Source: Chitinophaga skermanii (GTDB taxonomy: Bacteria > Bacteroidota > Bacteroidia > Chitinophagales > Chitinophagaceae). Taken from it: a DNA stretch of 64,000 bases. Both the position numbers and the translations under genes were made by a program. Shown here one piece after another: positions 47,187 to 55,225 of the stretch. The stretch spans positions 620,001 through 684,000 of the forward strand of contig NZ_QLLL01000003.1 in NCBI RefSeq assembly GCF_003259335.1. The letters run 5' to 3'. The notes under the pieces are model-generated. The model had not been told where the DNA came from, searched no databases, and was given only the letters and a program-made list of their open reading frames with translations. Every line of letters begins with the position of its first letter. The first letter of the stretch is position 1.

Positions 47187-47927
47187 TTAGATCACTTTCG
47201 CCTCTTCGTGGAGTAATTTAACAAGTTCTTCCACGTTATCTGGGCTTACAAGTTTCACACCTGCTTTAGCCGGTGGTAACTCAAATCCCGCGATGCTGGT
47301 AAGCGTATCTGCTGCTACCGGTTCCACCACTTTCAATGGCTTTGTACGGGCTGCCATAATACCACGCATGTTCGGGATACGTGCTTCCGCCATTCCTTTT
47401 TGGCAAGATACCACTACTGGTAAGCTCACACTGTCAATTTCTTCACCACCTTCTACTTCACGGTTTATAGTGGCTGTTGTGCCTTCTAACTCAAACTTAG
47501 CGGCTACTGACACATATGGTAAATCTAATAATTCGGCTACCATACCGCCAATGCTAGAACCGTTGTAGTCTATCGTTTCCTTACCGGTGAAGATGATATC
47601 GTAATGCTCTGCTTTCGCGTGCTCCGCGATCTGAGAGGCAATGTAAAAACTGTCTTGGCTATCGGCATTTACTCTAAATGCTTCATCGCCGCCTAATGCC
47701 AACGCTTTACGAATAATCGGTTCTGCGTCTGCGCCGCCCACTGTAATCAAGTGAACTGTTCCCCCCAGCTTCTCTTTCAACTCCAAGGCGCGCACCAATG
47801 CATACCATTCGTCGTACGGATTGATAATAAATGTTACACCGGCATCATTGAATTTCGTGTTATTGTCGGTGAAAGCTATTTTTGCAGTGGTGTCGGGAGT
47901 TTTACTGATACATACTAGAATCTTCAT
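47187..47927 (-). CDS. etfB: Electron transfer flavoprotein beta subunit
   Basis: This 246-residue protein matches EtfB: MKILVCISKTPDTTAKI at the N-terminus, NPYDEWYALVRALELKEKLG, FTGKETIDYNGSSIGGMVAE (nucleotide-binding signature) and LPVVVSCQKGMAEARIPNM. It forms the ETF heterodimer with the downstream EtfA. It is the first gene of the pair and has a perfect TAnnTTTG element 38 bases upstream. Confidence 0.97.
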   Translation of the reverse strand: MKILVCISKTPDTTAKIAFTDNNTKFNDAGVTFIINPYDEWYALVRALELKEKLGGTVHLITVGGADAEPIIRKALALGGDEAFRVNADSQDSFYIASQIAEHAKAEHYDIIFTGKETIDYNGSSIGGMVAELLDLPYVSVAAKFELEGTTATINREVEGGEEIDSVSLPVVVSCQKGMAEARIPNMRGIMAARTKPLKVVEPVAADTLTSIAGFELPPAKAGVKLVSPDNVEELVKLLHEEAKVI

Positions 47928-47965
47928 ATCCTTTTACTGGTTTATTTTGAAAAAAGCGGTATGAG

Positions 47966-47973
47966 CAAATATA
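47966..47973 (-). promoter_or_regulatory. -7 promoter element for etfBA
   Basis: TATATTTG on the minus strand matches TAnnTTTG, 38 bases before the etfB start. GTTTGCG upstream (47993-47987) is a weak -33 candidate, but only about 15 bases away. Confidence 0.5.
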
Positions 47974-48064
47974 TTTAATTAAAGTACGCAAACCATCGAC
48001 TATTTCCTAAAAAGAATGACTTTTAACAAGTCGCTATTTTTTTAAGAAAGCATTTAGATTTTAT

Positions 48065-48376
48065 ATGGAAAGAATAGAAAAATTAAAATCATTCCTCGCA
48101 GAAACACCCAACGACAGTTTCTTGAAACATGCGCTGGCACTGGAATACATTAAACTGGGGAATGATGATGACGCGCAAAAGTTGTTTGAAGACATTTTAG
48201 CGAATGAACCCCATTACGTTGGATCTTATTACCATCTCGGGAAATTATTCGAGCGTAAAGGCGACCAACAAGCCGCTATTTTAACATATGAAAAAGGAAT
48301 GCATATCGCTAAAGAAGCTCGTGAAATGCACGCTTACAACGAATTACAAGCGGCTTACGAAGACTTAGTATATTAA
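48065..48376 (+). CDS. Small TPR-repeat protein
   Basis: This 103-residue protein contains two to three tetratricopeptide-like helix pairs (HALALEYIKLGNDDDAQKLF, YYHLGKLFERKGDQQAAILT, YEKGMHIAKEA). TPRs act as protein-binding scaffolds; the partner is not known. It has no signal peptide. Its stop is two bases before tilS, so the two are surely cotranscribed, but no functional link to tRNA modification is known to me. Confidence 0.85.
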   Translation: MERIEKLKSFLAETPNDSFLKHALALEYIKLGNDDDAQKLFEDILANEPHYVGSYYHLGKLFERKGDQQAAILTYEKGMHIAKEAREMHAYNELQAAYEDLVY

Positions 48377-48378
48377 TT

Positions 48379-49719
48379 ATGAAGCCCAATATTCAACATT
48401 CCTTTCAACAATACTATCAAAACCACATCCGCATCAGCGGCAGCAATGCCTTGCTTATAGCGGTAAGTGGCGGTATCGATTCCGTTGTGCTGGCACACCT
48501 GGCCAAAGCGGCAAACATCGATTTCCACATAGCTCATTGTAATTTCCAACTACGGGGCGAAGAATCGCAACGTGACGAGCAATTTGTACAAGCCTTGGCT
48601 ACCCAGTTAGGCGTGCCTTTCCACGTACAACGCTTCGATACGGAAACCTACGCCGCAGCAAACAAACTATCTATACAAGTAGCTGCCCGTGAATTGCGTT
48701 ATACATGGTTAGAAGAAACCCGTATTGCCCATCAATTACAAGCCCTTGCCACTGCACATCATTTACAAGACAATGTAGAAACGGTGATCATGAACTTGTG
48801 CAAAGGTACGGGCATTGCCGGTTTACACGGTATATTACCCGTGGTGAATCGCTTGGTACGACCATTACTTTTTGCTACGCGGGATGAAATTGTTGCATTC
48901 GCACAAGCACAACAAATTAGTTTTGTAGAAGATAGCTCGAACCTAACGGATAAGTATACACGCAATTATATTCGGCACCATGTACTGCCTGTATTAAAGG
49001 AAGTACACCCCGAGGCCATCGAAAACTTTGGGCATAGTATTCCTCGTTTCCAAGAAGCTGAAGTACTCTATAGGCAAGCCTTGGAGGTGCATATGAAGAA
49101 GCTTGTAGAAAAGCGCAAGAACGAATGGTTCATTCCTGTACTTAAATTATTACAAGCCACACCGTTGCATACGATTGTATACGAAATTATTAAACAAGCC
49201 GGTTTCGGTAATGCACAAGTACAACAGGTAATCGATCTCTGCAAAGGTGAAACAGGTAAATACATTGCTTCCCAATCGCATAGAATTATACGTGATAGGC
49301 AATGGCTAGTAATAACGCCTATTGAAAATGAAGAAAGCTTTCATTACATCATCGAAAAAGGAGATAACGAAATCGCCGGTAATTTCGGTCGTATTACCAT
49401 CCAAACACTACCTGCGGTACCTGTCGAAATTCCTACAGATGCAAGTATAGCCTTGCTCGATACAAAGCACTTGGAATTCCCGTTATTGCTTCGCAAATGG
49501 AAACAAGGCGATTACTTCTATCCACTGGGAATGGATAAAAAGAAAAAGGTAGCCCGCTTCTTGATCGATCAGAAACTGCATATCGCCGCTAAAGAGAAAG
49601 TATGGGTGATAGAATCGAATAAAAGGGTGGTATGGATAGTGGGCATGCGCATCGATAACCGCTTCCGTGTACAAAACAACTCACAACATATATTGCAGCT
49701 TACGTTTCAACCTGCATAA
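48379..49719 (+). CDS. tilS: tRNA(Ile)-lysidine synthase
   Basis: This 446-residue enzyme converts C34 of tRNA-Ile(CAU) to lysidine. The PP-loop ATP-binding motif AVSGGIDSVVLAHL is at residues 28-41. Other conserved parts are HCNFQLRGEESQRDEQFV, TAHHLQDNVET, NLCKGTGIAGLHGI and DSSNLTDKYTRNYIRH. The C-terminal half contains the TilS-specific substrate-binding domains (LLRKWKQGDYFYPLGM, KKVARFLIDQK). Length and layout match two-domain TilS proteins. A strong hairpin separates it from the convergent rhomboid gene. Confidence 0.96.
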   Translation: MKPNIQHSFQQYYQNHIRISGSNALLIAVSGGIDSVVLAHLAKAANIDFHIAHCNFQLRGEESQRDEQFVQALATQLGVPFHVQRFDTETYAAANKLSIQVAARELRYTWLEETRIAHQLQALATAHHLQDNVETVIMNLCKGTGIAGLHGILPVVNRLVRPLLFATRDEIVAFAQAQQISFVEDSSNLTDKYTRNYIRHHVLPVLKEVHPEAIENFGHSIPRFQEAEVLYRQALEVHMKKLVEKRKNEWFIPVLKLLQATPLHTIVYEIIKQAGFGNAQVQQVIDLCKGETGKYIASQSHRIIRDRQWLVITPIENEESFHYIIEKGDNEIAGNFGRITIQTLPAVPVEIPTDASIALLDTKHLEFPLLLRKWKQGDYFYPLGMDKKKKVARFLIDQKLHIAAKEKVWVIESNKRVVWIVGMRIDNRFRVQNNSQHILQLTFQPA

Positions 49720-49726
49720 AATAAAA

Positions 49727-49771
49727 AAGCGTGTATGCTTACTCGTTATAAACGGGCAGGCATACACGCTT
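49727..49771. terminator. Bidirectional terminator between tilS and rhomboid gene
   Basis: AAGCGTGTATGC (49727-49738) pairs perfectly with GCATACACGCTT (49760-49771). The loop contains a second small stem (CGTT/AACG). A-rich sequence flanks the left side (a T-run for minus-strand transcripts), so it can end both convergent genes. Confidence 0.85.
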
Positions 49772-49789
49772 GTATATTCTTACGGCATA

Positions 49790-50386
49790 TTAGTTGAACT
49801 TCATCAACACCGTATTAATAAAGTAAGGTACTACATCCGGGTTCCAAATCACCATAAATATTAAACCATATACTGCACCGGCTACGTGTGCCATGTGACC
49901 AATATTACTCATTCTACGCGTCATATACACCGAATAAATCAAGTACAAAACAGCGTATAAAATAAACGGAATAATGCCCCATACCATGGCCCAAGGCGCT
50001 AAGAGTACAGTAGCAAATACAATCGAGTTAACGGCACCAGAAGCGCCTACAGCGCTATAGTGGTAATCGTCTTTGTATTTCAATAAATCGGGGATACCGG
50101 AAATGGCTAATGAAGAAACATATAATAGGCTGAAATAAACGGGGCCTAATACATTTTCAAGACCTCTAAAGAAGAAGAGGGTAAGCATGTTCCACAATAA
50201 ATGTTGGAAATCGTTATGTACCAAACCTACGGTAAACATGCGCCAAATTTCTTTGCGGCGTTTAATTTCATAAGGCCAGAACATGAATTTGTCTTGCATT
50301 TCTGGGCGGCTCCATGCGTTAAACGAAACAAGACAAGTAATAATGATAATGATAAACGAAATCGGTGTGTCTGTTAAAGCGTACAT
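49790..50386 (-). CDS. Rhomboid family intramembrane serine protease
   Basis: This 198-residue protein has six hydrophobic segments. The catalytic pair is visible: S116 in GASGAV (GxSG) and H167 in GHMAHVAGAVYG. The oxyanion asparagine is probably N66 in HLLWNMLTLFF, preceded by the WRMFTVGLVHNDFQHLLWNM region typical of rhomboids. It should cleave membrane proteins within the lipid bilayer; the substrate is unknown. It lies 34 bases downstream of rlmH on the same strand. Confidence 0.93.
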   Translation of the reverse strand: MYALTDTPISFIIIIITCLVSFNAWSRPEMQDKFMFWPYEIKRRKEIWRMFTVGLVHNDFQHLLWNMLTLFFFRGLENVLGPVYFSLLYVSSLAISGIPDLLKYKDDYHYSAVGASGAVNSIVFATVLLAPWAMVWGIIPFILYAVLYLIYSVYMTRRMSNIGHMAHVAGAVYGLIFMVIWNPDVVPYFINTVLMKFN

Positions 50387-50420
50387 CTAATAATCTTTTT
50401 TAAATCCTTAATGCCTTTTC

Positions 50421-50894
50421 TTATTGGTGATGGTATTTTTCATTGTTCAACACCGTGTAGGCGCGGTATAATTGTTCTACAAAAATCAACCTAACTAATT
50501 GATGTGGGAAGGTGAGTGCTGATAGCGACAATTTCAATTGCGCTCTTTGCAACACACTTTCGTCGATACCGAAAGCGCCGCCAATGAGAATAATAATTTG
50601 CCTAGTACCGGCGTTGGAACGTTGTTGAATAAACTCTGCCATTTGTAGGGTAGTCAACGATTTCCCGCGTTCATCTAAAGCTACTAAATAATCATTGGGC
50701 TGCAACATATCGAGGATCATTTTCCCTTCTTGTTTTTTCAATTCTGGCACTGCCAAATTCGCTGCCTGTTTTACAGTCGGAATCAATTTTAATTCGAAAT
50801 CCGTGTAATGTTTTAACCGCTTTTGGAAAATATTTATCCCATCATTTATGTAATGATCATTCTCCTTTCCAATGCTCCAAAGCTGTATTTTCAC
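50421..50894 (-). CDS. rlmH: 23S rRNA (pseudouridine-1915-N3) methyltransferase
   Basis: This SPOUT methyltransferase modifies pseudouridine 1915 in helix 69 of 23S rRNA. The correct start is GTG at 50894, giving a 157-residue protein beginning VKIQLWSIGKEND, the usual RlmH N-terminus and length; the longer frame to 50975 adds 27 residues that run into the tRNA promoter region. The SAM-knot motifs are LIGGAFGIDESV and LSLSALTFPHQLVR, with C-terminal YRAYTVLNNEKYHHQ. It is divergent from the tRNA-Arg gene. Confidence 0.96.
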   Translation of the reverse strand: MKIQLWSIGKENDHYINDGINIFQKRLKHYTDFELKLIPTVKQAANLAVPELKKQEGKMILDMLQPNDYLVALDERGKSLTTLQMAEFIQQRSNAGTRQIIILIGGAFGIDESVLQRAQLKLSLSALTFPHQLVRLIFVEQLYRAYTVLNNEKYHHQ

Positions 50895-50966
50895 GTGTTT
50901 CCCGGTTTTAACTTTTGTAAAAATAAAGGTAACGGATAAATTATTTGAAAAAAAACTTGAACAAGA

Positions 50967-50998
50967 TTTGTTCAATTAAATTATTCCCCCTACATTTG
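50967..50998 (+). promoter_or_regulatory. tRNA-Arg promoter
   Basis: TTTG (50967-50970), 20 bases, then TACATTTG (50991-50998) match both elements of the Bacteroidota promoter. The tRNA begins 24 bases after the -7 box. Confidence 0.8.
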
Positions 50999-51022
50999 CA
51001 TCCCGTTCAACAATAGAACAAT

Positions 51023-51096
51023 GGCCTTGTAGCTCAATTGAATAGAGCATTTGACTACGGATCAAAAGGTTTCAGGTTTGAATCCTGACAGGGTCA
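51023..51096 (+). tRNA. tRNA-Arg (anticodon ACG)
   Basis: The 74-base gene folds fully: acceptor GGCCTTG/CAGGGTC with two G-U pairs, D stem GCTC/GAGC, anticodon stem TTTGA/TCAAA with loop CTACGGA (anticodon ACG at 51057-51059), five-base variable loop, T stem TCAGG/CCTGA, discriminator A. CCA is not encoded. ACG should be edited to ICG to read CGU, CGC and CGA. Two positions that are normally fixed are changed together: G19 is A (51041) and C56 is T (51079), which can form an A-U pair in place of the usual G19-C56 tertiary pair. Confidence 0.95.
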
Positions 51097-51098
51097 CA

Positions 51099-51135
51099 AA
51101 AAAGCTCATCTTGCAAAAGATGGGCTTTTTTATTT
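51099..51135 (+). terminator. Terminator of tRNA-Arg
   Basis: AAAAAGCTCATC (51099-51110) and GATGGGCTTTTT (51119-51130) form a 12-bp stem with one G-U pair, followed by T-rich DNA. Confidence 0.9.
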
Positions 51136-51309
51136 TATTGTTGTATCAACTATTTATCTGTTCCCCCTTTTCTATTATAGCCTGTTTCCACGAAGTAGCG
51201 TATGCACACTAGTATTATTGTTCTAATGAAACGAACGTTTACCTACTGTAGTATATGCTATACAAATTGTTAAATTACGCTTTAGAGATTAAAACAATCA
51301 ATTTCTCAT

Positions 51310-51317
51310 TATATTTG
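51310..51317 (+). promoter_or_regulatory. -7 promoter element for the Bax inhibitor-1 family gene
   Basis: TATATTTG matches TAnnTTTG, 22 bases before the start codon at 51340. Confidence 0.6.
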
Positions 51318-51339
51318 AACCAATTAACCTAAAAACACT

Positions 51340-52083
51340 ATGGACTTATTTAAATCCAACAACCCAGTTCTCAAAGAAAGTACATTCGAACAAGCCGGTC
51401 AATTAGACGCTACAGAGCGCATGACCGTGAATGGCGTGATCGGTAAATTAGCCTTCTTGCTTGCTTTATTAGTGGCGGCAGCGGTTTATTCTTGGGGTCA
51501 AGGTATCAAAGGAACATCTTTAATGCCATTCATTTTAGGTGGTGCTATTGGCGGTTTTGTGCTGGCGTTGATTATTACTAGAAAAATTGAATGGGCCCCA
51601 TATTTAGTGCCTGCATATGCATTAGCAGAAGGTCTTTTCCTTGGTGCTATTTCCATGTATTATGAAATGCGTTTCCCAGGGCTTGTTATACAAGCAGTAG
51701 GCGTTACGTTCGGCGTATTTATGGCCATGTTGGTATTATACCGCGCACGCATTATTCGTGCAACAGAGCGTTTTAAGTCGATTATGTTCGTGGCTGTTTC
51801 CGGTATCGCCATTTTCTATTTGATAGCTTTGGTGTTACGCTTATTTGGTATGCCAATGGCTTTCATGCATGAAGGTTCTGCATTGGGTATTGGTATTTCA
51901 GTCGTTACATCAGGTATTGCTGCTTTGTGCTTAATCATGGATTTCGATCGTATCGAAGAGGGTGTGAAATACGGTGCGCCTAAAGCTTACGAATGGTTCG
52001 GGGCTTTCGGCTTGCTTGTAACACTCGTTTGGTTGTACTTAGAGATCATTCGTTTGCTCTCCAAACTTCAATCACGCAACTAA
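51340..52083 (+). CDS. Bax inhibitor-1/YccA family membrane protein
   Basis: This 247-residue protein has about seven membrane helices after a short N-terminal tail (FEQAGQLDATERMTVNGVIGK, which I recall at the start of Bacteroidota Bax1-I proteins). The C-terminal part contains MDFDRIEEGVKYGAPKAYEW, with the conserved acidic residues of the family, and a final helix. Bacterial relatives such as YetJ are pH-dependent calcium leak channels, while YccA modulates FtsH; the role here is unknown. It is transcribed alone with its own promoter and terminator. Confidence 0.93.
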   Translation: MDLFKSNNPVLKESTFEQAGQLDATERMTVNGVIGKLAFLLALLVAAAVYSWGQGIKGTSLMPFILGGAIGGFVLALIITRKIEWAPYLVPAYALAEGLFLGAISMYYEMRFPGLVIQAVGVTFGVFMAMLVLYRARIIRATERFKSIMFVAVSGIAIFYLIALVLRLFGMPMAFMHEGSALGIGISVVTSGIAALCLIMDFDRIEEGVKYGAPKAYEWFGAFGLLVTLVWLYLEIIRLLSKLQSRN

Positions 52084-52112
52084 TACATTCTACGTATAAA
52101 CAGCTTATAACG

Positions 52113-52143
52113 GCGGTCTCTACCATGTAGAGGCCGCTTTTTA
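52113..52143 (+). terminator. Terminator after Bax inhibitor-1 family gene
   Basis: GCGGTCTCTAC (52113-52123) and GTAGAGGCCGC (52127-52137) form an 11-bp stem with one G-U pair and a CAT loop, followed by TTTTTATTT. Confidence 0.93.
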
Positions 52144-52157
52144 TTTGCAGCCACCGC

Positions 52158-52730
52158 TTAGGGCACCGGCTTCTTCCTAATTTCACTCAAATACTCCGGT
52201 GTAAAACCCAAAAACGAGGCTAGCATATATTGGGGCACCCTTTGTACAAAAGCCGGGAATTGCGCCGCAAATTGCCGGTATAGCTCTTCCCTAGAGTATT
52301 GGTATAAATACTTAACCCGGTGTTGCGAAGCAGCATAAGCAATGTGTAGTATGCGGTGAAAATATTGTTCCATTGCAGGTAATGCTTCCAATAGGGCTGT
52401 TTGCTGTGCTACGGAAAGCACATAAAGTTCTGTAGGCTCGATGGACCTAATGGTATATTGAGAAGGAACATGCTTTCCAAAGGCAGAAAAATCGGTCGTC
52501 CACCAATGCTCTAAAGCGAAATCGATGGTTTGTTCTATGCCATTCGGCTTTACGAAAAACATTTGTAAGCAGCCTTTGGCTACAAAAAACTTCTCCCTGC
52601 ACACTTGACCTTCTGCCAATACAATTTCTTTCTTCTTCAGCACCCTATGCTCAAAATAGGGTTCCAATAGGTCGAGCGCTGTGCGTTCGATATTGATATG
52701 TTGCTGAATGTGGTTTTTCAATGCTTCCAT
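52158..52730 (-). CDS. Crp/Fnr family regulator
   Basis: This 190-residue protein has a cyclic-nucleotide-binding-like jelly roll (about 15-120: EIVLAEGQVCREKFFVAKGC, YTIRSIEPTELYVLS) and a C-terminal helix-turn-helix (about 155-186: YMLASFLGFTPEYLSEIRKK). It lacks an obvious cAMP-binding signature, as is common in Bacteroidota members. It is divergent from a DoxX gene, and a 16-bp palindrome lies just upstream of its start, so it probably regulates the DoxX gene and itself. Confidence 0.9.
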   Translation of the reverse strand: MEALKNHIQQHINIERTALDLLEPYFEHRVLKKKEIVLAEGQVCREKFFVAKGCLQMFFVKPNGIEQTIDFALEHWWTTDFSAFGKHVPSQYTIRSIEPTELYVLSVAQQTALLEALPAMEQYFHRILHIAYAASQHRVKYLYQYSREELYRQFAAQFPAFVQRVPQYMLASFLGFTPEYLSEIRKKPVP

Positions 52731-52741
52731 ACATGCTTTTT

Positions 52742-52786
52742 CTTAAACCAGTTTAAGACGATTAAAATTACGTAAGTATACATTTG
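52742..52786. promoter_or_regulatory. Palindrome and promoter in the Crp/DoxX divergent region
   Basis: CTTAAAC (52742-52748) and GTTTAAG (52751-52757) are perfect inverted arms separated by two bases, a size fitting a Crp/Fnr dimer. TACATTTG (52779-52786) is a perfect -7 element for the DoxX gene, whose ATG is at 52805. The palindrome is centred about 30 bases upstream of the -7 box and 20 bases before the regulator's own start codon. Confidence 0.65.
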
Positions 52787-52804
52787 TATCTCAATTAAAT
52801 CGAC

Positions 52805-53236
52805 ATGGAACCATCAACGAACAACCCTTTTCCCCAACTTTTCCTAAGAATAGCCCTAGCCGCCGCGTTACTGTCTGCCGTAGCAGACCGCTTCGGTTGT
52901 TGGCCGGCTTCACAATCTGCTTGGGGTAATATGACAACTTTTATCCAATACACGGGCAAAATTACGTCCTTCCTCCCTGCAGGTTTAACCACCACGAATG
53001 CTTACTTGGCCACCTTCGCTGAAACTGTACTAGGTATTTTACTTATCCTAGGATATAAAACCCGTTGGGTAGCGATGGCAACTGGAGTTCTTTTACTGCT
53101 ATTTGCTATTTCAATGACATTAACCCTTGGCATCAAGTCTACCTTCGATTATTCTGTATGGGTAGGTAGCGCCGGCGCATTTCTTCTTTCCACACAAAAG
53201 CACTATCGTTATAGCCTAGATGCACTAATTGCTTGA
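52805..53236 (+). CDS. DoxX-family membrane protein
   Basis: This 143-residue protein has four predicted membrane helices and the DoxX pattern (LFLRIALAAALLSAVADRFG at the start, TFAETVLGILLILGYKTRWVAM in the middle, FLLSTQKHYRYSLDAL at the end). DoxX proteins are associated with thiol/redox functions and also recur in DUF692/DUF2063 loci. A DUF692/DUF2063 cluster lies 2.2 kb downstream, but two unrelated genes separate them, so the link is only suggestive. Regulation by the divergent Crp-like protein is likely. Confidence 0.88.
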   Translation: MEPSTNNPFPQLFLRIALAAALLSAVADRFGCWPASQSAWGNMTTFIQYTGKITSFLPAGLTTTNAYLATFAETVLGILLILGYKTRWVAMATGVLLLLFAISMTLTLGIKSTFDYSVWVGSAGAFLLSTQKHYRYSLDALIA

Positions 53237-53303
53237 CAATGAATCATTCAGAAGGGCATGCAACTGCCCCAATTATGCTAAGTACTTGATATTAAAGGAG
53301 TAA

Positions 53304-53375
53304 GATAGGCGGGGGATAGGCTTAGGATAGGGTCGAGATAGGCTTTAGATAGGCTAAAGATAGGGTGGAGATAGG
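53304..53375. repeat. Seven GATAGG units at exact 11-bp period
   Basis: GATAGG begins at 53304, 53315, 53326, 53337, 53348, 53359 and 53370. The five bases between copies vary (CTTAG, CTTTA, CTAAA, GTGGA and others) but tend to end in a purine. Confidence 0.9.
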
Positions 53376-53409
53376 GTGATTACATGGAAACATGGAAATA
53401 CCCCAAAAT

Positions 53410-53442
53410 TACATGGAAACTACTTAGAAACTACATGGAATT
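53410..53442. repeat. Three 11-bp units TACATGGAAAC-like
   Basis: TACATGGAAAC, TACTTAGAAAC and TACATGGAATT are adjacent at 53410, 53421 and 53432. Two more ACATGGAAA copies lie just upstream (53382, 53390). The period equals that of the neighbouring GATAGG array and of the array at 6750-6804. Confidence 0.85.
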
Positions 53443-53637
53443 CGCTTTCTCGGTATTCACTTTCTCGGTAGCTAGTTCACAAAGGGAAATAATGGAGAGG
53501 TTAAAGGGAAGTGATAGGTAACCATATATCAATTGCCAGGTAGATACCACAAATCAGCTGAGCAGGATATACATCCCGATTTGTTTTGATAAATCTATAT
53601 CTTCGCCAACGATTTTAAAAGCAAGGCTATCAATCCA

Positions 53638-54600
53638 ATGCAACAGCAAGTATCTATCATTATACCCATTTACAATCGCCCACAAGAAGCTGAAGAACTA
53701 TTAGAAAGCTTGTCATTACAAACCGACCGGGATTTTGAACTCGTGATCGTGGAAGATGGCTCTAGCATCCCGTGTAAGGATGTATGTGACCGTTATGCTA
53801 ACAAACTCTCTATCAGTTACTATGTAAAGCAAAACGGTGGCCCTGGTGCAGCACGCAACTATGGGATGGCGCATGCAAAGGGAAATTACTTCGTTATTTT
53901 GGATTCAGATTGCATTATCCCGCCTTTATATGTTGAAACTCTGAAACAAAAAATGGCGGAAGGGGTTACCTTCTATGGTGGTCCTGATGGAACATTACCC
54001 ACTTTTACCTTGATGCAAAAGGCCGTGAACTATTCTATGACGGCTTTTTTAACAACAGGCGGTATTCGTGGTGGTAAAAAGAAGGTGGCTACTTATTTTC
54101 CAAGAAGCTTTAATATGGGCTTTGTAAAAGGCTTATATGAAAAAATCGGCGGCTTCATTAATATGTACTATGGCGAGGATTTGGATTTCAGTATGCGGGC
54201 GATCGATAACGGCTTTAAAGCGGTATTGATTCCAGAACTACATGTATACCATAAACGCCGTACCAGCTTGAAGAGCTTTTCGCGCCAAGTTTACCGTATG
54301 GGGTATGCCCGTATTATTATTGCTCGCTTACACAAAGGCAGCTTGAAATTACCGCATATGGCACCTACGGTGTTTTTCTTAGGCTTAGTACTAGCCGTAT
54401 TACTTTCCTTAGCTACCTGCAATGCTTGGTGGATGGCACCCTTTGGGCTATACGCTGTATTGTTGTTTATAGATGCTTTGATTAAAAACAAATCGCTACC
54501 CGTGGCGGCCGTTGCAGTAGTAGCGGGTTTCACGCAGCATATATCATATGGATTCGGCTTTATTAAAGCCTTGGTACAGGGGGCTCGATTTAAAGGGTAG
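53638..54600 (+). CDS. Family 2 glycosyltransferase with C-terminal membrane segments
   Basis: This 320-residue enzyme starts MQQQVSIIIPIYNRPQEAEE and has the GT-A nucleotide-sugar motifs VIVEDGSS (D40) and ILDSDCIIP (D89-x-D91). EDLDFSMRAIDNGFKAVLIP (about 180-200) matches the acceptor/catalytic region. Two hydrophobic stretches near 240-262 and 265-305 likely anchor it in the inner membrane. It would transfer a sugar to a lipid-linked or surface glycan; donor and acceptor are unknown. No other polysaccharide genes are adjacent. Confidence 0.92.
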   Translation: MQQQVSIIIPIYNRPQEAEELLESLSLQTDRDFELVIVEDGSSIPCKDVCDRYANKLSISYYVKQNGGPGAARNYGMAHAKGNYFVILDSDCIIPPLYVETLKQKMAEGVTFYGGPDGTLPTFTLMQKAVNYSMTAFLTTGGIRGGKKKVATYFPRSFNMGFVKGLYEKIGGFINMYYGEDLDFSMRAIDNGFKAVLIPELHVYHKRRTSLKSFSRQVYRMGYARIIIARLHKGSLKLPHMAPTVFFLGLVLAVLLSLATCNAWWMAPFGLYAVLLFIDALIKNKSLPVAAVAVVAGFTQHISYGFGFIKALVQGARFKG

Positions 54601-54705
54601 TAAACCACCCATTCTTCGTACATTTGGATAGAAGGGGAATTCTTCCTGTACTTACTTAACCTACAACGTTTGCACGTGACACAATTCATCATTTAAAATG
54701 TGTAC

Positions 54706-55188
54706 ATGCACGTAAATATACACTACGTTACGTTATTGCTATCTATCGGGTTCATCATCGCTATGTTGTTGAACTTGGCAGCATTTGGCTTTACGCGTAA
54801 GAAGAAATATGCTTATTTATTTGGGATAATGGCCGTTATCGGCGTTGTTATTATCACCAAGTTGGATGCACTTTGCCCCCAATTATCGCACCGCGAGAAA
54901 ACATACTATGGTCGTTATAAAATTGTACCTACTACCACTCCTCACGCCCAATTATTCAAACATCCTGTAGAGGCAAGCAGTCAATTAGTATTAAGTGGCG
55001 ACCAGTCATATTATGTAAGTACGAATAATACGGTGCATCTCCAAGGCAATTGGCATTACGACGAAACGAAGGATTGCATTATCCTTCAAACACAACAATT
55101 ACCCATTCAATTAGCCACCTTAGAAGAAAGCGAAACACTTGTATTAGCAGCGGAAACCGGCGATACCATCACCTTCTTCAAACAATAA
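54706..55188 (+). CDS. Unknown two-helix membrane-anchored protein
   Basis: I do not recognise this 160-residue protein. From the ATG at 54706 (a GTG two codons earlier is possible) it has two N-terminal hydrophobic helices (about 6-25 and 34-52) separated by a basic loop (FTRKKKYAYLF), then a periplasmic domain of about 105 residues rich in beta-forming sequence (YYVSTNNTVHLQGNWHYDE). It lies between the glycosyltransferase gene and the RiPP precursor, on the same strand as both. The 271-base gap downstream and palindromes there suggest it is not in the RiPP transcript. Confidence 0.65.
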   Translation: MHVNIHYVTLLLSIGFIIAMLLNLAAFGFTRKKKYAYLFGIMAVIGVVIITKLDALCPQLSHREKTYYGRYKIVPTTTPHAQLFKHPVEASSQLVLSGDQSYYVSTNNTVHLQGNWHYDETKDCIILQTQQLPIQLATLEESETLVLAAETGDTITFFKQ

Positions 55189-55225
55189 AAACGCTTCTTG
55201 ATGAAGCAAAAACGTCATTTTAAGG

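Larger units (their letters stand above)
53237..53637. other. Intergenic region with two 11-bp tandem arrays
   Basis: The 400 bases before the glycosyltransferase gene contain no gene. They hold the GATAGG array (53304-53375), the TACATGGAAAC array (53410-53442) and a direct repeat of CTTTCTCGGTA (from about 53445 and 53459). TATCTTCG at 53598-53605 is one base from a -7 element and could be the promoter of the glycosyltransferase gene. Confidence 0.65.

Noticed and set aside
50895..50975. N-terminal extension of RlmH
   Set aside because: The family starts at the GTG at 50894; the extension overlaps the divergent tRNA promoter and has no similarity to RlmH.
54291..54692. 133-codon minus-strand frame over the glycosyltransferase gene end
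   Set aside because: It is antisense to clear membrane-segment coding sequence and has no recognisable domain.
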